A stretch of 5,082 nt of DNA from Planctomycetaceae bacterium (GTDB lineage: Bacteria; Planctomycetota; Planctomycetia; Pirellulales; Thermoguttaceae): positions 1-5,082 of the forward strand of contig JAIRYX010000348.1 of assembly GCA_031267635.1 (NCBI GenBank), read 5' to 3'. Positions 4,905-5,082 of the stretch are shown in pieces. Numbering within the stretch: the stretch's first letter is position 1; each line of letters starts with the position of its first letter. Under the pieces are notes generated by a model, which searched no databases, was not told where the DNA came from, and was given only the letters and a program-made list of their open reading frames with translations. The position numbers were made by a program, and so were the translations under genes.

Positions 4905-5082
4905 ATGGAACCCTTGGTGGAACTTCAAGTATTGGAGGTGGAACAGATCCAGCAGGAATCTCCATTAGACCTTTTCTCTAACCCATTTTTTTTCCATTTA
5001 GTTTGCGAGTGCTGCAATTGTAACGCGCATTTTTTTATTGAGATTATTGATTGGGGTATTGTTGTTTATAGGAGTTGCAATG
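4905..5082 (+). CDS. Possible gene start, open to the right edge (unrecognised)
   Basis: ATG 4905 has AAGGT (4896-4900) four bases upstream; ATG 4902 directly before it is in the same frame. The frame is open for about 59 codons to the edge: MEPLVELQVLEVEQIQQESP, then a Phe-rich stretch, then a cysteine cluster CECCNC and FFIEIIDWGIVVYRSC. I recognise no family. In this AT-rich sequence an open run of this length is mildly unlikely by chance, but the composition (T8 run, cysteine cluster) is odd for a real protein. The frame differs from the start at 5080, so at most one of the two is likely to be the main gene. Confidence 0.25.
   Translation, partial: MEPLVELQVLEVEQIQQESPLDLFSNPFFFHLVCECCNCNAHFFIEIIDWGIVVYRSCN
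5070..5082 (+). promoter_or_regulatory. Shine-Dalgarno and ATG of a gene that begins at the right edge
   Basis: AGGAG (5070-5074) stands five bases before ATG 5080-5082, the last three bases of the window. This is one of the best ribosome sites in the window, and a plus-strand gene very probably begins here. Its product cannot be told because only the start codon is visible. Confidence 0.5.

Noticed and set aside
4862..4980. Glycine-rich plus-strand reading (MSQLGVVASLI, stop, GHDGTLGGTSSIGGG...)
   Set aside because: It is interrupted by a TAA, is very short and matches no family I know; possibly a decayed coding fragment, but not supportable.

Overview
The window looks like a piece of a Planctomycetota genome of moderate-to-low GC. 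The grounds are two genes with the type IV prepilin-like N-terminus (FTLVE...) typical of the DUF1559 family that is greatly expanded in that phylum, a small lipoprotein of the kind often found beside DUF1559 genes, and a secreted DUF1080 (3-keto-disaccharide hydrolase) protein. Assignment below phylum (for example to a gut lineage) would be a guess.

Layout. On the minus strand at the left edge, a prepilin-type gene runs off the window; its leader holds 108 bp of an uninterrupted 5-bp tandem repeat (TTGCG on +, CGCAA in the gene). Positions 232-711 hold no convincing gene but contain a strong nested palindrome (274-354), a weaker hairpin (482-507) and a short palindrome at the end of the next gene. 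A minus-strand PAS + AraC-type regulator (712-1464) is divergent from a plus-strand lipoprotein (1594-2085), with back-to-back extended -10 promoters between them. The DUF1559 prepilin-like gene follows (2241-3365), with a G10 tract in its leader. Then come an imperfect inverted repeat with a possible promoter inside it, the secreted DUF1080 protein (3506-4228), and an unrecognised short ORF overlapping its end (4212-4457). The last 625 bp are mostly non-coding, with a 68-bp inverted repeat (4741-4808) and start signals for a gene or genes leaving the right edge.

Main observation. Both prepilin-like genes carry a hypermutable simple repeat in the same place: between the start codon and the prepilin cleavage motif. 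In both, the ATG with the good Shine-Dalgarno is out of frame with the FTLVE motif at the present repeat length, while another ATG without a well-placed Shine-Dalgarno is in frame. In both, the repeat has no stop in any frame. This suggests phase (on/off or high/low) variation of a family of prepilin-like surface proteins, controlled in the leader peptide. Homopolymer or assembly error remains a simple alternative for the G10 tract; it explains the clean 108-bp pentanucleotide array less well.

How the genes may work together (inference): the PAS-AraC protein may sense a small molecule or redox cue and control itself and the divergent lipoprotein, possibly also the DUF1559 gene. The lipoprotein and DUF1559 protein are envelope components, and the DUF1080 protein would act on oxidised sugars outside the cytoplasm.
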